From Bin75 sp965200435 (GTDB lineage Bacteria; Nitrospirota; Nitrospiria; Nitrospirales; UBA8639), in the NCBI GenBank assembly GCA_965200435.1, contig OZ241337.1, positions 682,001 to 746,000 of the forward strand: a DNA stretch of 64,000 nucleotides, written 5' to 3'. A program made the translations under genes and the position numbers. Shown here piece by piece: positions 37,030 through 45,564 of the stretch. Position 1 is the stretch's first letter, and each line of letters opens with the position of its first letter. The notes beneath the pieces were generated by a model. It worked only from the letters and a program-made list of their open reading frames with translations, was not told the origin of the DNA and did not search any database.

Positions 37030-37569
37030 ATGCCTTTAGCCATCCCCCGTCAGAAAGCATCCCCTGCCAAAAATCGCGTTCGACGCGATGCCGTTTCCTA
37101 TTGTGTCATGGAGAGCCCCGTTGGCAGGCTACTCCTGGCAGGGAACGCCCGTACCTTGACGCATCTCTCGTTTCAGGATGGCCGGCATCCGCTCACCCCG
37201 GATCGCCGGTGGACCTATTCCGAAACGCCGTTTCAACGACCTATACGGCAACTCCTCGAATATTTTTCCGGGAAACGGAAAACATTCACGATCAAACTTG
37301 CCCCGCAGGGAACCCCGTTTCAACAACGAGTCTGGCAAGCCCTTCAGTCCATCCCCTATGGACGAACGCTGTCATACGGGCAGATTGCGAAAGCCATCGG
37401 CAAGCCCAAGGCCGCCAGGGCCGTGGGAGCGGCCAATGGGCAGAATCCCGTTTCGATCATCGCCCCCTGTCATCGCGTCATCGGAAGTAACGGGAAACTC
37501 GTCGGCTATGGAGGCGGCCTCTCCATTAAAGAAGTCTTGCTGACCCTCGAGAGCCGTCACCAGCCCTAA
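37030..37569 (+). CDS. ogt: Methylated-DNA-protein-cysteine S-methyltransferase
   Basis: This 179-residue protein repairs O6-alkylguanine by transferring the alkyl group to its own cysteine. The active site IIAPCHRVIGSNGKLVGYGG and the recognition helix PYGRTLSYGQIAKAIGKPKAARAVG are both visible. The start at 37030 (MPLAIPRQK) is preferred; an ATG 12 codons upstream is possible. The stop TAA (37567-37569) is part of the CTAA target duplication of MITE copy C. Confidence 0.94.
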   Translation: MPLAIPRQKASPAKNRVRRDAVSYCVMESPVGRLLLAGNARTLTHLSFQDGRHPLTPDRRWTYSETPFQRPIRQLLEYFSGKRKTFTIKLAPQGTPFQQRVWQALQSIPYGRTLSYGQIAKAIGKPKAARAVGAANGQNPVSIIAPCHRVIGSNGKLVGYGGGLSIKEVLLTLESRHQP

Positions 37570-37711
37570 GGAACCTCTGATTGAGTGCACGATCGGGCGC
37601 ATGGCGGCGTGGTGTCCTCGCTCAACCCTCACCTCTCTCTCTGAGAAGCTTCGGGGTTCGCTCCGGGACGCCTTGCCCGGCATCCCGCTCTCACACGAAA
37701 TCAGAGGTTCT
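37570..37711 (+). mobile_element. MITE copy C (142 bp), perfect CTAA duplication
   Basis: The cleanest copy. It is bounded by GGAACCTCTGATT and AATCAGAGGTTCT and flanked on both sides by CTAA (37566-37569 and 37712-37715). The left CTAA contains the ogt stop codon. Its interior matches copy A closely. Confidence 0.9.
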
Positions 37712-37755
37712 CTAAGGCCCGGGCCTTGTCGTCATGATGGATGCTGGGCGACCTC

Positions 37756-38166
37756 TCACCGGCGCGATGATGACCGTCTCCGCTGCCGTTCAAGAATGGG
37801 CTCGATCCTGGCCGGTGAATAGGTCGGGGGCTTGACCCACTTGCCGTCATCTCGTTTATACCCGCCTACTTTGCTCATGTTCGAACGCTGAACTTCACGG
37901 AACACCGGAGCCATGTCGATCCCACAGGAGACGGCCGTGCCGTACACCACGTAGAGAAGATCGGCAAGTTCTTTCGCAATGCCGGGAAGAGTCCCTGCAT
38001 TCATAGCTTCCTTCAATTCGTCAAACTCTTCCTGAATGAGCCGTTCGCGCAAGACCGTTGTCTTCGCGTCCGGCACACTGGGGCTCTCCGCGACGTGGAT
38101 GTCGAACTCCCTATGGAACTCCCGCACCATTTTTTGCGCTTCGTACATTCCCCATCCTTTCATCAA
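37756..38166 (-). CDS. MazG-like nucleotide pyrophosphohydrolase
   Basis: A 136-residue all-alpha NTP-PPase. The metal-binding motif is EEFDELKEAM followed by KELADLLYVVYG (ExxE...ExxD type). MazG-like enzymes remove aberrant or excess nucleoside triphosphates; the substrate is not readable here. The C-terminal tail KWVKPPTYSPARI is like that of the MazG-like/PRA-PH group. It lies 7 bp after the glycerate kinase gene, so they are probably one operon. Confidence 0.82.
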   Translation of the reverse strand: MMKGWGMYEAQKMVREFHREFDIHVAESPSVPDAKTTVLRERLIQEEFDELKEAMNAGTLPGIAKELADLLYVVYGTAVSCGIDMAPVFREVQRSNMSKVGGYKRDDGKWVKPPTYSPARIEPILERQRRRSSSRR

Positions 38167-38173
38167 CGATTGC

Positions 38174-39517
38174 TTACAAGGCCAGAATCAGATAGACGTC
38201 ATTCACGTTCGTGCCGGTCGGTCCGGTGACGATGTGTCCGCTCATTCGGTGAAAAAACCGATAGCTGTCGTTTGCTCGAAGCGCCGCTTCATGGCTTATC
38301 CCCTTTTCCCCGGCCCGAGTGACGGTTCCCCCATCCACGACGGCCCCCGCCGCCGCCGTCTGGCCATCGGTCCCATCGGTGCCGAACCCGGCCACGAACA
38401 CCTGAGGCAGTCCTTCGAGAGAGGGAGCGGCAGCCAAGGCAAATTCCTGGGCACGCCCTCCTATTCCCTTCCCTTTCACGGTCACGGTGAGTTCACCGCC
38501 GGCCAGAAGGCACGCCGGAGGCCGGATGGGGTGTCCTGAAACATGCATTTCTTTGGCAAGATTCCCGAACAACTTTCCGATCTCACGCGCTTCCCCGGAC
38601 AGGGTCGTGGTGAGGACCAGGGACCGAAGCCCCAAGGCCTTGGCTCGGTCAGCCATTCGTTCGACGGCAGCGCGGTTATTGCCGATCACGTGATGATGGA
38701 TCCGGGGAAACAACGCCTCACCGGGTTTGGGCGTCTCAGGTATGCGGCCATGGACTCCGCGGTCCACGTGCCGTCGAACGGCCAAGGGAATCCGGTCCCT
38801 GATGGCGAACGCGTCGAGGACCCTTTTCGCATCTGAAAACGTCGAAGGATCCGGGGCCATGGGGCCCGAGCCGATGGTCGCCGGACCATCGCCCGGCACG
38901 TCCGAAAGGACCAGCGCAATGACGGTGGCCGTCGTGGCTCCCGCAAGGCGTCCGCCCTTGATCCCGGAAACGTGCTTACGTACCGTGTTGACTTCTTGAA
39001 TCGATGCTCCGCTTTGGAGCAGCAACCGGGTGGTGAGTTGTTTCTCCTTCAAGGTCAGGCCGGCAGCCGGGACTGCCAACAGGCTCGACGCTCCGCCGGA
39101 CAGCACCATCAAGACCAGATCGCGGTCCGTCAACGACTCAAGCAGGCGAACCATCCTTCGCGCAGCCTTTTCACTTCGATGATCAGGGACCGGGTGCCGC
39201 GCCGCGAGCAGTCGTATCCGTTTCGTGTGCTCTGCCTGGCCGTCGTTAACCACAACTAGGCCGCCTTCCAACTTCGACCCGAATTGTCGCTCCAACGCCG
39301 CCGCCATGGCTCCAGAAGCTTTCCCCGCCCCGATACACACGATGCGCGAAAATCGGGAGAGTTCATACTCCCGCGTGCCCACCCTGAGGATGCTGTTCCT
39401 GATCCGGACGGCACGCTGCATCGCCGATACGGAATCGGCGGCATCCAGCCCAGCCAGGAACAGTTGATTGAGAATCGTTCGGGCGTCTTTGTCCAGACAA
39501 TCGATACGGATTGGCAT
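38174..39517 (-). CDS. Glycerate 2-kinase (DUF4147 + MOFRL)
   Basis: A 447-residue kinase of the GckA/GLYCTK family that phosphorylates D-glycerate to 2-phosphoglycerate. The N-terminal DUF4147 domain has CIGAGKASGAMAAALE, ARHPVPDH, SGGASSLLAVPAAG and VRKHVSGIKGGRLA. The C-terminal MOFRL domain has GGELTVTVKGKGIGGRAQEFAL spread over two motifs and GTDGTDGQTAAAGAVVDG. It overlaps divergently with the 5' region of the UDG gene only if the longer UDG start were used. Confidence 0.92.
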   Translation of the reverse strand: MPIRIDCLDKDARTILNQLFLAGLDAADSVSAMQRAVRIRNSILRVGTREYELSRFSRIVCIGAGKASGAMAAALERQFGSKLEGGLVVVNDGQAEHTKRIRLLAARHPVPDHRSEKAARRMVRLLESLTDRDLVLMVLSGGASSLLAVPAAGLTLKEKQLTTRLLLQSGASIQEVNTVRKHVSGIKGGRLAGATTATVIALVLSDVPGDGPATIGSGPMAPDPSTFSDAKRVLDAFAIRDRIPLAVRRHVDRGVHGRIPETPKPGEALFPRIHHHVIGNNRAAVERMADRAKALGLRSLVLTTTLSGEAREIGKLFGNLAKEMHVSGHPIRPPACLLAGGELTVTVKGKGIGGRAQEFALAAAPSLEGLPQVFVAGFGTDGTDGQTAAAGAVVDGGTVTRAGEKGISHEAALRANDSYRFFHRMSGHIVTGPTGTNVNDVYLILAL

Positions 39518-39552
39518 GTGTTTCCCGACTCGTTCGTTATGGTACGATTGCC

Positions 39553-40239
39553 ATGATGCGCAGCCTCAAGGTTTTACAACAGACCATCGCCGATTGCACA
39601 CAATGCCCACGCCTGACCGCCTACCGGCGAGAGGTCGCCACCACGAAAGTGAAACGGTTTCAGGAGTGGGAGTATTGGGGACGGCCCGTTCCCGGATTTG
39701 GAGATCCCCGTGCGAGACTCTACGTCATTGGGTTGGCTCCGGCGGCGCATGGTGGGAATCGAACCGGACGCGTGTTCACCGGTGACCGAAGCGGAGACTG
39801 GCTCTATGAGGCCCTGTTTCGATTCGGATTCGCCAATCAGGCCGAGTCCACTCATCGGGACGACGGGCTGCGGTTGACGGACTGTTACGTGGGCGCGGCC
39901 GTACGCTGCGCGCCACCGGGCAACAAACCCTCGAGAGAAGAATTTGAAACATGCCGGCCGTACGTCCTCGAAGAACTCCGTTTATTGAAACGCATCGCCG
40001 TGGTTGTGGCCTTGGGAAAAATCGCCTTCGACGAATATCTGACGGCCGCCGGACCGCCGGGACGCGGCGCCGGCAAACCCAAGTTCGGGCACGGAAACAG
40101 TTATGCCACGACCTGGGGAGTCACCCTGTTAGGGTCCTATCACCCCAGCCAACAAAATACCTTTACCGGGACACTCACCCGCCCCATGTTTCATCGCGTG
40201 TTTCGGCACGCGAGGCAGTTGGTGGACGGGCTGCCCTGA
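39553..40239 (+). CDS. Family 5 uracil-DNA glycosylase (UDGb)
   Basis: A 228-residue base-excision enzyme. Four cysteines suitable for a 4Fe-4S cluster are seen (DCTQCPRL near the N terminus, and later in RCAPP and ETCRPYV). The catalytic loop is GLAPAAHGGNRTGRVFTGD and the second motif is LLGSYHPSQQNTFTG. The GLAPAAHGG form is characteristic of the thermophile-type UDGb family. The start at 39553 (tandem ATG) avoids overlap with the divergent kinase gene; an upstream start at 39511 is possible but less likely. Confidence 0.9.
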   Translation: MMRSLKVLQQTIADCTQCPRLTAYRREVATTKVKRFQEWEYWGRPVPGFGDPRARLYVIGLAPAAHGGNRTGRVFTGDRSGDWLYEALFRFGFANQAESTHRDDGLRLTDCYVGAAVRCAPPGNKPSREEFETCRPYVLEELRLLKRIAVVVALGKIAFDEYLTAAGPPGRGAGKPKFGHGNSYATTWGVTLLGSYHPSQQNTFTGTLTRPMFHRVFRHARQLVDGLP

Positions 40240-40244
40240 CGGGG

Positions 40245-40898
40245 TTACCCTTTCGGCGCGTTTCGGGCTTCCCAATCGGCCAGGAATTCTTTGAGTCCGA
40301 TGTCCGTGAGGGGATGCTTGACCAATTGCTGAAAAACCCCATAGGGCATGGTGCAAATGTCGCCGCCCGCCAGCGCGGCTTCCACCACGTGCTGTGGATG
40401 TCTCACGCTTGCCACGAGCACCAGAGTGGGGAAATCGTAATTGTGAAAAATGGTCACGATCTGCCGGATGAGTTCCATACCATCACTGCTGACGTCGTCC
40501 AGCCGGCCGATAAACGGCGACACGCACCACGCGCCGGCTTTGGCGGCCAGCAGGGCTTGGGTCGGCGAAAAACACAACGTGACGTTCACCCGGATGCCTT
40601 CGCCGGCCAAGCGTTTGGTTGCAGCCAGTCCTTCTGGAATCAGGGGACATTTGACCACGACGTTGGGATGAAGGCGGGCCAGTTCCCGGCCTTCCTTGAC
40701 CATGGCCTCGGCCTCAACGCTCACGACCTCCGCACTGACCGGGCCATCCACGAGTTGACAAATTTCCAGAATCAAATCCTTGAAGTCCCGTCCTTCTTTG
40801 GAGACCAATGACGGGTTGGTCGTAACCCCGTCCAGAATCCCCAGCCGAGCGGCTTCGGCAATTTCTTTGACGTTACCGGTATCTAAATAGATTTTCAT
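40245..40898 (-). CDS. tal: Transaldolase / fructose-6-phosphate aldolase family
   Basis: A 217-residue short-type transaldolase (TalC/FSA subfamily). MKIYLDTGNVKEI, GVTTNPSLVSKEG, NVVVKCPLIPEGL with the Schiff-base lysine, NVTLCFSPTQALLA and SPFIGRLDD are all present. The protein belongs to the non-oxidative pentose phosphate pathway, and pgl is encoded nearby. Distinguishing transaldolase from F6P aldolase needs a subfamily comparison. A promoter is visible about 100 bp upstream. Confidence 0.92.
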   Translation of the reverse strand: MKIYLDTGNVKEIAEAARLGILDGVTTNPSLVSKEGRDFKDLILEICQLVDGPVSAEVVSVEAEAMVKEGRELARLHPNVVVKCPLIPEGLAATKRLAGEGIRVNVTLCFSPTQALLAAKAGAWCVSPFIGRLDDVSSDGMELIRQIVTIFHNYDFPTLVLVASVRHPQHVVEAALAGGDICTMPYGVFQQLVKHPLTDIGLKEFLADWEARNAPKG

Positions 40899-40996
40899 CG
40901 GCTTCCTCCCTCATCACGTTGGCAGAGCTTTTTTCTCAGTCACATGGTCATGGCCTGATTCCATGATCTCTCTTCCAAACCGTCTGCAACGCGTGT

Positions 40997-41026
40997 ATTG
41001 TAATGGAGCCCGTAGAAGGTTGACAA
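40997..41026 (-). promoter_or_regulatory. Promoter upstream of transaldolase
   Basis: On the minus strand TTGTCA (41021-41026) and TACAAT (40997-41002) are separated by 18 bp. The start point would be near 40990, leaving a leader of about 90 nt. Confidence 0.45.
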
Positions 41027-41145
41027 TCGAAAACGACTCGTGCGTTTCCGCAGGGTCCTTCATTTGACTGGACGCCACGTCAGGGTTACGATTTTGACGG
41101 ACGTTCAGGGAAACCCAACGAGTCAACACCTTTCCTCTTGCCTTT

Positions 41146-41502
41146 ATGAAGAGTCGAGCGAAGAGGCCCCTCGAAACCCACCCCCTGAGGGCTCGAACGA
41201 CGCTCCTTTGCTTTCTGCTTCTTGGAGCGTTGGCTGCCGGTGGCTGCAGCACGCCTCCTCCTCAGGAGATCCCGCCGGCCGCAGCCGAGATCACAGGGAA
41301 ATCCCAAGCGTGGTTTCAGGAACATTGGGGTAAACCCGGTGCCAAAGCCAAGCGGTTCTTTGGAGGAGAGACCTGGATCTATTTCCGCCTGACCGGCAAA
41401 TCATCCCTCCCATTTTCCAATCTGTCCTCCGCTGAATGTCAAATTCGTTTAGCCTTCGATAAAGATGGCAAACTCGAAGATTCAGGCTATTCCGGCTGCT
41501 GA
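41146..41502 (+). CDS. Small lipoprotein
   Basis: A 118-residue protein with a signal peptide and lipobox (LLLGALAAGGC, cysteine at about residue 34), so it should be membrane-anchored. The mature part has GKSQAWFQEHWGKPGAKAKRF and ETWIYFRL, reminiscent of the small BamE/OmlA-like fold, and ends in a cysteine. Function unknown. There is no strong ribosome-binding site and the N terminus is long for a signal peptide, so a later start is possible. It is followed by pgl. Confidence 0.72.
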   Translation: MKSRAKRPLETHPLRARTTLLCFLLLGALAAGGCSTPPPQEIPPAAAEITGKSQAWFQEHWGKPGAKAKRFFGGETWIYFRLTGKSSLPFSNLSSAECQIRLAFDKDGKLEDSGYSGC

Positions 41503-41538
41503 ACGCCGAGCCATGATTTCACCTTCCTGACCCGTCGC

Positions 41539-42300
41539 ATGTCTTCTGCTCAACGGGATATACACGTCTACCCGACTCCCCAAGCTTTAGTGGAAGCCGC
41601 GGCACAACACCTTCTTCATCATGCGCGTCAGGCCATCGCGACACGGGGGTCATTTACCTTCGCCCTCGCCGGAGGCTCGACCCCGAAAGGTCTCTATGCC
41701 CGACTTGCCGCCCCATCGTTCCGGAGTCAACTCGATTGGACGAGAGTCCGGTTTTTTTGGGGAGATGAACGGCACGTCCCGCCGGATCATGCGGACAGCA
41801 ATTATCGAATGGCCCATGAAACGCTCCTCAGCCATCTGCCCATCTCCAAGGCGCAGATTCATCGCGTGCCGAGTGAGATCCCTGATGCTCAAATCGTTGC
41901 GGACCGATATGAAGCCGTGCTGCGGAGGCAACTCGGCGTCTCCGGACCGGAAATACCTCGTTTCGATTTCATCCTGCTGGGCATGGGACCGGACGGTCAC
42001 ACCGCCTCCCTGTTCCCGGGCGCCCCGGCCCTTCATGAAACGAGCCGCCTCGTCGTCGCCCCCCGGGTGGAAACGTTGCAAACGTCCCGGATCACCTTCA
42101 CCCCGGTTCTTCTCAATCACGCCCGACAGGTCACGTTTCTCATCTGTGGCCGCGCAAAAGCCGAAACACTCCACGCTGTGCTTGAGGGGCCTTATCAACC
42201 TGACGCGCTTCCTGCTCAAATCATCGGGCCGCGGGCCGGTACTCTGACGTGGTTCGTGGACCAAGAAACCGCCGGCGCCCTGACCTTCCTGCAACCATAG
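41539..42300 (+). CDS. pgl: 6-phosphogluconolactonase
   Basis: A 253-residue DevB-type lactonase of the oxidative pentose phosphate pathway. TFALAGGSTPKGLYARLA, FFWGDERHVPPDHADSNYR, DFILLGMGPDGHTASLFPG and ITFTPVLLNHARQVTFLI are signatures of the family. With transaldolase nearby this gives two pentose-phosphate genes, though no glucose-6-phosphate dehydrogenase is in the window. Confidence 0.95.
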   Translation: MSSAQRDIHVYPTPQALVEAAAQHLLHHARQAIATRGSFTFALAGGSTPKGLYARLAAPSFRSQLDWTRVRFFWGDERHVPPDHADSNYRMAHETLLSHLPISKAQIHRVPSEIPDAQIVADRYEAVLRRQLGVSGPEIPRFDFILLGMGPDGHTASLFPGAPALHETSRLVVAPRVETLQTSRITFTPVLLNHARQVTFLICGRAKAETLHAVLEGPYQPDALPAQIIGPRAGTLTWFVDQETAGALTFLQP

Positions 42301-42483
42301 ACGCATTCCGACACAGTCCTCCGGGAAAGGGCACGTTTCGGCCTTTCGAAAACCCTCCCCGTGGGACAATGGAGGAGGCTCCTTGTCCCTTGCTTCGTGA
42401 AATCCCTTGATCAATGGACCCCAGTCTTGTTAGAAAGGTGGTCTTATGCTGACTTCTTTCCATTTTTTCCTGCTCGGGTAACG

Positions 42484-43464
42484 ATGACGCCGATTCCCAT
42501 GCTTCCCAGTTTTTTCTCACAAACCCTGATGGAACATGGGGTACTCTCCCTCCGCTCAAAGACCATTCATACGTTACAGGTGAACGTCGGGAAACTCTGC
42601 AACCAAACCTGTCATCATTGTCACGTCGACGCCGGACCTTCACGGACCGAAATGATGAGCCGTGAGACGATGGAGATCATTCTTACGGTCCTTCGACGCC
42701 ATCCTGAGATCACCACCGTAGACGTCACCGGTGGGGCACCGGAAATGAATCCGCACTTTGAATATCTTGTTTCGGAATCTCATGCCCTCGGAAAAACGGT
42801 GATCGACCGCTGCAATTTGACGGTCTTTTCCATCAAAGGAAAATCACATCTTCCCCGATTTCTGGCCGATCACCAAGTGGAGATCATTGCCTCCCTCCCC
42901 TGCTATCTTGAGGAGAACGTGGATCAGCAACGGGGGAAAGGGGTCTTTACACGAAGCTTGGCTGCCTTACGACAATTGAACGCCTTGGGCTATGGAAACG
43001 CGGGCACGGGCCTGGAGTTGAATCTCGTCTATAACCCGTTGGGACCACACCTGCCTCCCGATCAAGGGGAATTGGAGGAAGCCTACAAGGATCAACTGCT
43101 CTCGCGTTTCGGTATCAGGTTCAACCGGCTGTATACCATCACCAATATGCCCATTAACCGTTTTCTGAACGACCTGTACGCCCAAGGCCATTATGAAAAG
43201 TACATGAATCTTCTGATCGAGAGTTTCAATCCGCACTCGGTCGAAAACATCATGTGCCGAAGCCTGCTCAGTGTGGGATGGGACGGACGGTTGTACGATT
43301 GCGATTTCAATCAGATGCTCGATCTACCCGTGGGTCGTGACCTTCCACAAACCATAGCGGAGTTTGATTTCGAGACCTTGACCCGGCGCTCGATCATCAT
43401 CGGCCAACATTGTTATGGATGCACGGCCGGTGCGGGATCTTCCTGCGGTGGGGCGCTTGCCTGA
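42484..43464 (+). CDS. ArsS-like radical SAM protein
   Basis: A 326-residue radical SAM enzyme. The [4Fe-4S] motif is CNQTCHHCHVDAGP, followed by TVDVTGGAPEMNP and VIDRCNLTVF. The C-terminal domain with NIMCRSLLSVGWDG and a final cysteine-rich GQHCYGCTAGAGSSCGG matches the ArsS/DUF3641 group, named for arsenosugar biosynthesis. No other arsenic genes are adjacent, so the substrate is uncertain. The start at 42484 is chosen; an upstream GTG-started frame adds 41 unlikely residues. Confidence 0.85.
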   Translation: MTPIPMLPSFFSQTLMEHGVLSLRSKTIHTLQVNVGKLCNQTCHHCHVDAGPSRTEMMSRETMEIILTVLRRHPEITTVDVTGGAPEMNPHFEYLVSESHALGKTVIDRCNLTVFSIKGKSHLPRFLADHQVEIIASLPCYLEENVDQQRGKGVFTRSLAALRQLNALGYGNAGTGLELNLVYNPLGPHLPPDQGELEEAYKDQLLSRFGIRFNRLYTITNMPINRFLNDLYAQGHYEKYMNLLIESFNPHSVENIMCRSLLSVGWDGRLYDCDFNQMLDLPVGRDLPQTIAEFDFETLTRRSIIIGQHCYGCTAGAGSSCGGALA

Positions 43465-43500
43465 TCCCTCTTTACCGTTCTCGACCGTTCCTTCCCCGGC

Positions 43501-43827
43501 TTATCCGGACATATAGCTTTTGAATTTATGGGCACATTCGTTGCTGCAAAAGTGGTACTGCTGGCCTCCGATTTTTTCAACCACCGCAGCGCCCGCCGTG
43601 ATATACATTTTGCAGACGGGATCCTGAACCATCATATCTTTCGAGGGTAAGGAGGGATCGTTGGATTTGGGGCTTCGAAAATCGCGAATGGATTTTCGGA
43701 TCATCAAGAACAAAATGATCAGAAGAATTAAAATAATGATGATGCGCCACATGTTCGGAGTCCATCGGCGGATACCGCTATGGGAAGGCTCTCGATCCAG
43801 TATACTGGTTTCTTTTCCTTTGGCCAA
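43501..43827 (-). CDS. Membrane-anchored YHS-domain protein
   Basis: A protein of up to 108 residues with one membrane helix (MWRIIIILILLIILFLMI) and a C-terminal YHS/TRASH-like metal-binding domain. The domain reads QDPVCKMYITAGAAVV and then YHFCSNECAHKF. Such domains bind soft metals. The ATG at 43752, directly before the membrane helix, may be the true start. It is convergent with the ArsS-like gene. Confidence 0.78.
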   Translation of the reverse strand: MAKGKETSILDREPSHSGIRRWTPNMWRIIIILILLIILFLMIRKSIRDFRSPKSNDPSLPSKDMMVQDPVCKMYITAGAAVVEKIGGQQYHFCSNECAHKFKSYMSG

Positions 43828-44036
43828 TGCCCCTGAGAGGGCTGAGCCTGGCCGTCACGGCAGATTGCCGGCCGGATGTTCGCCCTGATAGGATGACACC
43901 TGAAATCAATCCTGCGTTGCCACCCTCAAGCGTTTCGGATGAACCCCGCATGACTCCATACGCAAAGGCTCTTTTCGTTCCGGCTGAACCTCCCGGTGAG
44001 GATTGTCGCCTCACCTAAAAGAGAAAGAGGTTGTTG

Positions 44037-44312
44037 ATGGTCACCATAACCCTTATGGGCGATTTAGAAACATCTGACGGAGAACGAAGTTTGTCCTGTG
44101 AATTGGAAGACTCCTTGCCGGTCAAACAACTGATTAAACAGCAGGGACGCAAACTTCGACAGGTTACCAGACTTTTACGGGAAAATAAGGTGATGGTGAC
44201 GATCAATCGACGAGTGGCGAGCGAAGATACACCGGTGCACGATGGAGACGAAATCAGCCTCGTGGCCCATGATGGGATGAGCACAAAAGGTTTGGGGCCT
44301 TCGTTTTACTAA
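44037..44312 (+). CDS. MoaD/ThiS-like beta-grasp protein without C-terminal Gly-Gly
   Basis: A 91-residue protein. The beta-grasp pattern is visible: VTITLMGDLE, then LPVKQLIKQQGRKL, VMVTINRRVA and TPVHDGDEISLV. Sulfur carriers of this fold end in Gly-Gly; this one ends GLGPSFY, so it cannot be adenylated conventionally unless processed. The TAA stop is part of a CTAA that borders a MITE end remnant (44313), so the original C terminus may have been preserved or slightly altered. Confidence 0.68.
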   Translation: MVTITLMGDLETSDGERSLSCELEDSLPVKQLIKQQGRKLRQVTRLLRENKVMVTINRRVASEDTPVHDGDEISLVAHDGMSTKGLGPSFY

Positions 44313-44337
44313 GGAACCTCTGATTGAATCTGCTACG
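44313..44337 (+). mobile_element. MITE copy D, 25-bp end remnant
   Basis: Directly after CTAA (44309-44312) the sequence reads GGAACCTCTGATTGAATCTG and then CTACG, matching the outer end of MITE copies B and F2. No second end or interior follows. It is the relic of an internally deleted or incompletely excised copy. Confidence 0.65.
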
Positions 44338-44400
44338 TCTCTTTACGTAAAACAGACGATTCCCCGAGTTGCTCATCAAAACCCCTCCACACCTGAAAAT

Positions 44401-44691
44401 TTACTTCTTGCTGCCCAGGATGGAATCTTTCGCGACTTTGGCGATCCGGAACTTCACCACTTTCTTGGCCGGAATTTTGATCGGTTCACCGGTTTGGGGA
44501 TTTCTGCCGGTTCGAGCTTTCCGATGAGACAGCACCAACTTTCCAAGTCCGGGCACGGCAAAAGAGTTTTTCGCTTCTTTGTATGCCAAGGCAGCCAAGT
44601 TCTCGAGAATTTGGCTTGCAATCTTTTTGGTCAATCCGGACTTTGTCGCCAAATGGTCAACAATTTGAGATTTTGTCATAGCCTTGGCCAT
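44401..44691 (-). CDS. HU/IHF-type DNA-binding protein
   Basis: A 96-residue nucleoid protein. TKSQIVDHLATKSGLTKKIA, then VPGLGKLVLSHRKARTGRNPQTGEPI with the DNA-bending arm, and KKVVKFRIAKVAKD follow the HU pattern. Length is slightly longer than 90 at both ends. The start at 44691 (MAKAMTK) follows a GGAGG-like sequence; two further codons upstream are possible. Confidence 0.93.
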   Translation of the reverse strand: MAKAMTKSQIVDHLATKSGLTKKIASQILENLAALAYKEAKNSFAVPGLGKLVLSHRKARTGRNPQTGEPIKIPAKKVVKFRIAKVAKDSILGSKK

Positions 44692-44977
44692 GAGCAACCT
44701 CCTCTTGAGAAAAGAAACATACCAACAGAATACATGAGTTCTGCCATCAGCTTATATTTTGGAAGGGCTAGGCCAAATTTTAGCGAAACAAACTTCGCTG
44801 CTGAGGATGGGAGGGAGTTTACCGAAAGCGTCATACTCTGTCAACTAGAAAACCCCTAGCCCAATTCGGGACGTCGTTGAATGCTTCCCGGAACATTCGA
44901 CCGGTTTCCTTGAAGCCCAAGCTCCGATCACGGTAAAGTGAGCGTCATCTGAGTGACTCAATGAGAGGGGTACAACC

Positions 44978-45559
44978 ATGGCCAGAGAATTATCCGTTAT
45001 TTCACTGACAAAATCCGATGACGCGGGAAATGAGTTTCTCTATTCCCGGGTGTTTTGCCAACGCAAGGACCCGCCGCCTCTCCGTTTGTTGTTGGATTTT
45101 CTGAAATCGAAAAACCAAGTACCCCTTATTCCTCAAATGGCTCCCGAAGTCCTCGATGAATATTCTTGGGTTCAAGTGGCTCTCGGGTATCACCGTGAGA
45201 AAAAACCGCTGCAACTGTTTTGTCTTCGCAATGAAGGCACCTATCAGGACGTTTTTGAACAAGAACAAAAGGGATTTTCCGCGCAACTGTCCGCCTTTGG
45301 TGACGTGGAGGCCGATCTGGCGAGGGAATTCGTCATGCGAGCCCACTTTATTCTGGCGACTCGAATCCTCAAAAACGACATCACCGAGGAAGGCTATGAT
45401 TTCAACGGGTGGATCCTGGAATTCTTCCAGGACAACTGTAACGGGATTGTTCAAATCGACGGGCAGGGATTTTTTTCGCCGAGAGGGGAACTCGTCGTGG
45501 ACCTGCAGGATGACCCTGCGCAGGACGACTTCTCCAAACCGGAAATCCAGCCGTCCTGA
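44978..45559 (+). CDS. Hypothetical protein
   Basis: A 193-residue soluble, acidic protein with no signal peptide or membrane segment. A GAGAGGGG Shine-Dalgarno precedes the ATG. It contains EYSWVQVALGYHREKKPLQL and a central helix-rich part ending LATRILKNDITEEGYDFNGW, then an acidic tail (DLQDDPAQDDFSKP). I do not recognise a domain. It is convergent with the amidohydrolase gene (gap 5 bp). The 286 bp upstream, to HU, show nothing else. Confidence 0.7.
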   Translation: MARELSVISLTKSDDAGNEFLYSRVFCQRKDPPPLRLLLDFLKSKNQVPLIPQMAPEVLDEYSWVQVALGYHREKKPLQLFCLRNEGTYQDVFEQEQKGFSAQLSAFGDVEADLAREFVMRAHFILATRILKNDITEEGYDFNGWILEFFQDNCNGIVQIDGQGFFSPRGELVVDLQDDPAQDDFSKPEIQPS

Positions 45560-45564
45560 TCTTC

